The notes beneath the pieces were generated by a model. That model saw only the letters and a program-made list of their open reading frames with translations, was not told where the DNA came from and made no database searches. From positions 6,797 through 18,335 of the forward strand of contig VBNZ01000015.1 of assembly GCA_005877675.1 (NCBI GenBank): a DNA stretch of 11,539 nucleotides. The letters run 5' to 3'. Shown piece by piece: positions 7,902 to 11,539 of the stretch. Within the stretch, counting starts at the first letter, position 1. The number at the start of each line of letters is the position of its first letter. Both the position numbers and the translations under genes were made by a program. The stretch is from Gammaproteobacteria bacterium (lineage in GTDB: Bacteria; Pseudomonadota; Gammaproteobacteria; Xanthomonadales; Rhodanobacteraceae).

Positions 7902-10728
7902 CTAATGCACGACGTTGCCGTCGGCGTCGAGCACCTGAATCTCGCTGATCTTGAGGTCGCGGATCGACTTTTCGATCTGCTTGCGATCGCCGACCACGAC
8001 CCAGGTCAGCGCATGGGGTTTGACCACTTCCTTCGCGGCGGCATTGACCGCGCTGTCCTGCTGCGCCTCGATGCGCGCCTTGAGCGTCTGCACATAATCG
8101 TCGGGACGCTGATAGACGACGATGTTCTGCAGCGAGCTGAGCACGGCGCGCGCGCTCTCGAACTCGCCCGGCAACGCGCGCACATCACTGGCCTTGACCT
8201 TGCCGATCTCCGCGGCCGTGAGCGGCTGATCGCCGACCAGGCCTTGCGACTCACGCAGCATCTCGGCCATCGATTCGGCAGTCTTGTCGGTCTGCACCGG
8301 CGCATAGAGCATGAACGGGCGCTGCCCGCGCGCGTTCTGCGAGAAGGTGAATGCACCGTAGGCCCAATGCTTGTCTTCGCGCAGATTCATATTGAGGCGC
8401 GAAGTGAACAGGCCGCCGAAGGCATTGTCCATCGTGTTGATCTGCATATTGTTCGGCGCCATCGTCGACGGCGCCACGATGCCGGCGATGATGACCGACT
8501 GCTGCGAGCCCGGCCGATCCATCACGTACACGCGCGGCTTTGCCGGCGCGAGCACAATCGGCAGATCGTTTTTCTTCAATGCAGATTTCGGTGCGGTCCA
8601 ATCGCCGAACACGCGGTCGAGCGCGGGGATGATATCCGCCAGCGTGGTATCGCCGGCCACGACGATGCGCGCGTTGTCCGGGCGGATATTGTCTGCCGCG
8701 AACGCGCGCAGATCGGCATCACTCAGTGCCTTGATCGACGCTTCGGTGCCGCTACCGGTAAACGGAATACCGTAGGCGTGGTCCTTGCCGTACAAGAGCG
8801 GCGGCAGCGTGCGCAGCGCGAGCTGGGTCGGGTCGGTCTTCTCCTGCGCGATGCCGGCGAGCCACAGCCCGCGCAGGCGCGCGATGTCCTCGTTGCGGAA
8901 CGCGGGATGCCGCACGACGTCGGCCCAGAGCGCAAGCGACGGGGCGAGTTGCGACTTCAGTGCATTGAGCGAGGCGGCGCAGTTGTCGAGATCGCAGCCC
9001 GAACTCCAATTCATGCCGATGCGGTCGGTGCGGCGCTCGAGTTCGAGCGCGTTCATGTCCTTGGTGCCTTCCGCGATCATTGCAGCGGTGAAACTCGCGC
9101 TGCCGAGTTTGCGTCCGCGGTCGGCCGCGTAACCGCCGGCGAACAGCAGCTTGGCCTGCACGACCGGAATCTCATGGCGTTCGGCCAGCACGACTTCGAT
9201 GCCGTTCTTGAGCTTGCCGCGCTGCAGGGCGGGAAACTTCAGTTCAGGGAACTGTGCGACCTGCGGCGTGCCGTGGCCGCGGTCAATGGCACTTTTTACC
9301 GTTTTATACTCGTATGTCGGAGGCAGTACCGGCATGGGTTTGCCCGGCGCCGCAGCGAGGCCCGCTGCTTCGGCTTCATCCTTGGCGGGATCGGGCGTGC
9401 CCGGCTTCACCGTCAGCGTGTAGTCGCCCTTGCCGATCCATTTTTTCGCGGCCGCGAGCACCGTGGCCCGTGTTGCGGCATCGAGCATGGCAAGGTCTTG
9501 CTTATAGGCCAGCGGATCGTTGCGATAGACCTGCCCCTCGGCAAGCATGCGCGCCTGGTTCGACACTTTTTCAACGCCACGAACGAAGGCCGCATGCGCG
9601 CGCGTGCGCGCGCGATCAATCTCGTCCTGCGTCGGACCGTCCTTGAGGAAGCGCTGCCATTCTGCGTCGACGATCTTTTCTACGCGCGCGGGATCGATGC
9701 CGTCCTTCACGTCGACCTGCAACTGGAACATGCTCGCCAGCGCAAATCCTTCGATATCGACCGACACCGCGTCGGCGATTCTGTCCTTGTAGACCAGGCG
9801 TTCGTAAAGACGCGAAGTCTTGCCGCTGCCGAGCACGCTAGCGGCAAGATCGAGCAACGGCAGTTCCGCATCGCCGTTTTGCGGCACGTTCCATTCGCGA
9901 TAGATGCGTACCTGCGCGACTTGATCGACCATCTCGCCGCGTGTCGATTTGTCGCGCGCGGCGACCCACGGCTGCTGGCGCGCGACCGGCGGCCCGGCCG
10001 GAATATCGCCGAAGTAGGCTCGGGCCTTTTCTTTCGCCAGCGCCGGCGCGATATCGCCCGCGATCACGAGCGTGGTGTTCGCCGCGCCGTAATGATCGGC
10101 GAACCACCGCTTCACGTCGGCGAGCGACGCGGCGTTGAGATCCTTCATCGAGCCGATCGTGTCGTGGTGATACGGATGATTGGATGTTCTCGCCGGTGCG
10201 CCCATACGGCTGGTTCTCGTCCTGGCGCTTCTCGTTCTGCACCACGCCGCGCTGCGTGTCGAGCTCCTTCTGTCCGATTGCGCCGAGCAGGTGGCCCATG
10301 CGGTCCGACTCCATCCACAACGTCATGTCGAGCGCGGTGGTCGGCACGGTTTCGAAATAATTGGTGCGGTCGTTCCAGGTCGTGCCGTTCTGATCGGTCG
10401 CGCCGATCAGCTCGAACGGTTTGAAGAACCCATCCTTGTGATTCTCCGAACCGGAGAACATCAGATGCTCGAACAGATGCGCAAAGCCGGTTTTGCCGTC
10501 AGGCTCGTCGGCCGAGCCGATGTGATACCACACGGCGACGTGCACAACGGGCGCCTTGTGGTCCTCGTGTACGACGACAGTCAGACCGTTGTCGAGCTGG
10601 AAGCGCTCATATGTGAGATCGACCGTATCGATCTTCGTCGCCGCGGGCGGTGCGTCGGCGAACGCGGCCGCGCAGGCCAGCGCGCATGCGAGCGCGGTGA
10701 GTTGCAGGCCGGACTTGAATGCGCGCAT
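7902..10728 (-). pseudogene. M16 (pitrilysin/insulinase) family zinc peptidase, frameshifted
   Basis: A two-domain M16 metallopeptidase of about 940 residues read in two frames. The first frame runs from the ATG at 10728 (AAGGAG 5 bases upstream) and continues open to 9838; the second covers the rest down to the TAG at 7902. The N-terminal part has a signal peptide (cleavage likely after AAAFA, residue 24), so the product would be periplasmic, the zinc motif H84-L-F-E87-H88, and the third ligand E166 in VVQNEKRQ. The frame changes at 10182, between YGRTGENI and NHPYHHDTIGSMKDLNAASL, where family members read straight on. The C-terminal domain (KFPALQRGKLKNGIEVVLAERHEIPVV, near 9240) lacks HxxEH, as is normal for the inactive half. 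Either a genuine pseudogene or a sequencing error; both parts otherwise look well conserved. Confidence 0.85.
10173..10190 (-). other. Frameshift point in the M16 peptidase gene
   Basis: On the minus strand the upstream frame ends its family match at the ATC codon (10183-10185) and the downstream frame begins its match at AAT (10179-10181), leaving one extra base at 10182. Family members usually have several more residues between these two motifs (a segment such as ...YPxNHPY), so a short deletion of a length not divisible by three fits better than a single-base insertion. There is no homopolymer here that would explain a typical sequencing slip. Confidence 0.7.
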
Positions 10729-10733
10729 GGCGG

Positions 10734-10739
10734 CTCCTT
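10734..10739 (-). promoter_or_regulatory. Ribosome binding site of the M16 peptidase gene
   Basis: AAGGAG on the minus strand, 5 bases before the ATG at 10728. It favours the start MRAFKSGLQLTALACALACAAAFA, a clean signal peptide, over an ATG six codons upstream at 10746. Confidence 0.75.
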
Positions 10740-10847
10740 GTGACACGGATCGTTAGTATGCAGCGCAAGTGTACCGTCGCGTGCCGTGAAATTTCGAAGC
10801 CTGAGCTGAGCTTGTCGAGTTCGCGCACACGGATTGCCGCTGCAGCT

Positions 10848-10881
10848 GCCGTTCGTGGTTCGATACTTCGCCACGAACGGC
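10848..10881. repeat. 11-bp-stem hairpin downstream of the amidohydrolase gene
   Basis: GCCGTTCGTGG (10848-10858) pairs perfectly with CCACGAACGGC (10871-10881) around a 12-base loop, starting 23 bases after the amidohydrolase stop on the minus strand. A GAGCTTGTCGA stretch lies about 30 bases further on (near 10808-10818), as in dispersed proteobacterial repeats that combine these two words. No U tract follows, so it would be at best an unconventional terminator. The rest of the 10729-10904 gap holds only the peptidase ribosome binding site; TACACT near 10780 is a possible -10 without a good -35. Confidence 0.55.
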
Positions 10882-10904
10882 TCAAGCTCCAACCGGATCG
10901 ATGA

Positions 10905-11537
10905 TTACAGACCCGTCACCTTGATCGGCGCTGCGAACGGCTTGATCCCGAGCGCGGTGTCGATTTCGCTCGGGAAGTAGGCCTTGTCGCCCTTTACCAC
11001 GAGCACGATCTTGCGGATGTCGGAGATGTTCTGCGTCGGATCGCCGTCGACGAGGACCAGATCCGCGCGCTTGCCCTGCATGATCACACCGCGATCGTCG
11101 AGCACGCGCGAATATTTCGCGCCGTTGTAAGTCGCGACCTGCAGCGTCTGCGCAGGAGTCAGGCCAGCCTGCACATACAGTTCGAGCTCGCGTTGCAGCG
11201 TGAAGCCGGGCAGCGCATCGGTACCGGCGACGAGCGGAATGCCTGCCTTGTACATGCGCCCGACGAACTCGATCATCTTGGCGTAGGACTTTTCGTGCAG
11301 CTGCCAGGTGGCGTCGTCGGGGATCTTCATCGAGCCCTGATGGAAGCCGCGGCTCACGTCGGGCGGCATATGCTCGGCCACCGCGGCGTAAACGGGCGAC
11401 AGCTCGCCGTCTTTCTGGCGGATGAAGTCGAACGTGGCCAGGGTCGGATCGACTACGGTCTTGTGCGCGACGAGGAACGCGATGAAGTCCTGCACCGGCT
11501 TGGAGTCGAAGTCGAGCCCGGCAACTTTGTCCGCCGG
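10905..11537 (-). CDS. Metal-dependent amidohydrolase (5' partial)
   Basis: The C-terminal 211 residues of an amidohydrolase-superfamily enzyme related to imidazolonepropionase/prolidase-type amidohydrolases (COG1228-like). The reading frame stays open to the right edge (PADKVAGLDFDSKPVQDFIAF...), so the GTG at 11495 is internal. The visible part includes KAGIPLVAGTDALPGF, whose Asp (codon 11217-11219) is the expected metal or catalytic aspartate at the end of the barrel. It then has the family's C-terminal pattern LTPAQTLQVATYNGAKYSRVLDDRGVIMQGKRADLVLVDGDPTQNISDIRKI. The N-terminal HxH metal motif and any signal peptide lie outside the window, so substrate and location are unknown. It is on the same strand as the M16 gene but 176 bp away, with a hairpin between, so a shared operon is uncertain. 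Confidence 0.88.
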   Translation of the reverse strand, partial: PADKVAGLDFDSKPVQDFIAFLVAHKTVVDPTLATFDFIRQKDGELSPVYAAVAEHMPPDVSRGFHQGSMKIPDDATWQLHEKSYAKMIEFVGRMYKAGIPLVAGTDALPGFTLQRELELYVQAGLTPAQTLQVATYNGAKYSRVLDDRGVIMQGKRADLVLVDGDPTQNISDIRKIVLVVKGDKAYFPSEIDTALGIKPFAAPIKVTGL

Positions 11538-11539
11538 CA

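Noticed and set aside
7886..7902. A small GCGGC/GCCGC stem right after the M16 stop as a terminator.
   Set aside because: The stem is only 5 bp, with no U tract, in GC-rich sequence; expected by chance.
7743..10424. A very long plus-strand open frame (about 890 codons) opposite the M16 gene.
   Set aside because: It is the antisense of a clear M16 peptidase. High GC at third positions keeps the opposite strand open, and the translation is Arg/Ala/His-rich without any recognisable motif.

Overview
This window looks like chromosomal DNA from a high-GC proteobacterium. The best guess is a gammaproteobacterium of the Xanthomonadales/Rhodanobacteraceae type. The guess rests on GC-rich third codon positions, a secreted-type hydrolase with C-terminal 'GAWYDPxxSGEG' repeats, and dispersed palindromic repeats that read through as 'SPALARGRGLGEG / PPSPQPSP' when they land inside genes. 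Taxonomy is inferred from style, not from a search.

Layout: (1) 3-1706, plus strand: the 3' part of an alpha/beta-hydrolase gene that begins before the window; the nucleophile elbow is visible at its very edge. (2) 1717-7744, minus strand: a complete urease operon in the order ureD-ureA-ureB-ureC-ureE-ureF-ureG-hupE(ureJ). Most junctions are overlapping or within about 10 bp; the exceptions are ureD-ureA (72 bp) and ureF-ureG (165 bp). The structural subunits (UreABC) keep every nickel and catalytic residue I could check. UreD, UreE, UreF and UreG are the full set of maturation proteins, and the HupE/UreJ-type membrane protein at the end probably imports nickel. (3) 7902-10728, minus strand: a two-domain M16 zinc peptidase with a signal peptide and an intact HxxEH site, broken by a frameshift near 10182. 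(4) 10905-11537, minus strand: the C-terminal part of a metal-dependent amidohydrolase that continues beyond the right edge.

How it works together: UreABC hydrolyses urea to ammonia and carbamate. UreG (GTPase) with UreD and UreF carries out GTP-dependent nickel insertion, UreE supplies nickel, and HupE/UreJ is the likely nickel entry route. The operon's promoter should lie in 7745-7901, where a TTGACG box and an odd-length perfect palindrome sit just upstream of ureD. The M16 peptidase and the amidohydrolase look like exported housekeeping or peptide/amide-degrading enzymes with no obvious link to urease.

I did not find a convincing undescribed system. The unusual material is the set of palindromic elements at or in gene junctions: a composite REP/BIME-like element inserted in frame in the start of ureF, a near-perfect 32-bp inverted repeat between ureF and ureG, a palindrome ahead of ureD, paired small hairpins between ureD and ureA, and a hairpin after the amidohydrolase gene. 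The frameshifted peptidase and the repeat-tailed hydrolase also deserve a second look. No tRNA, rRNA, CRISPR array, transposase or phage gene was seen.
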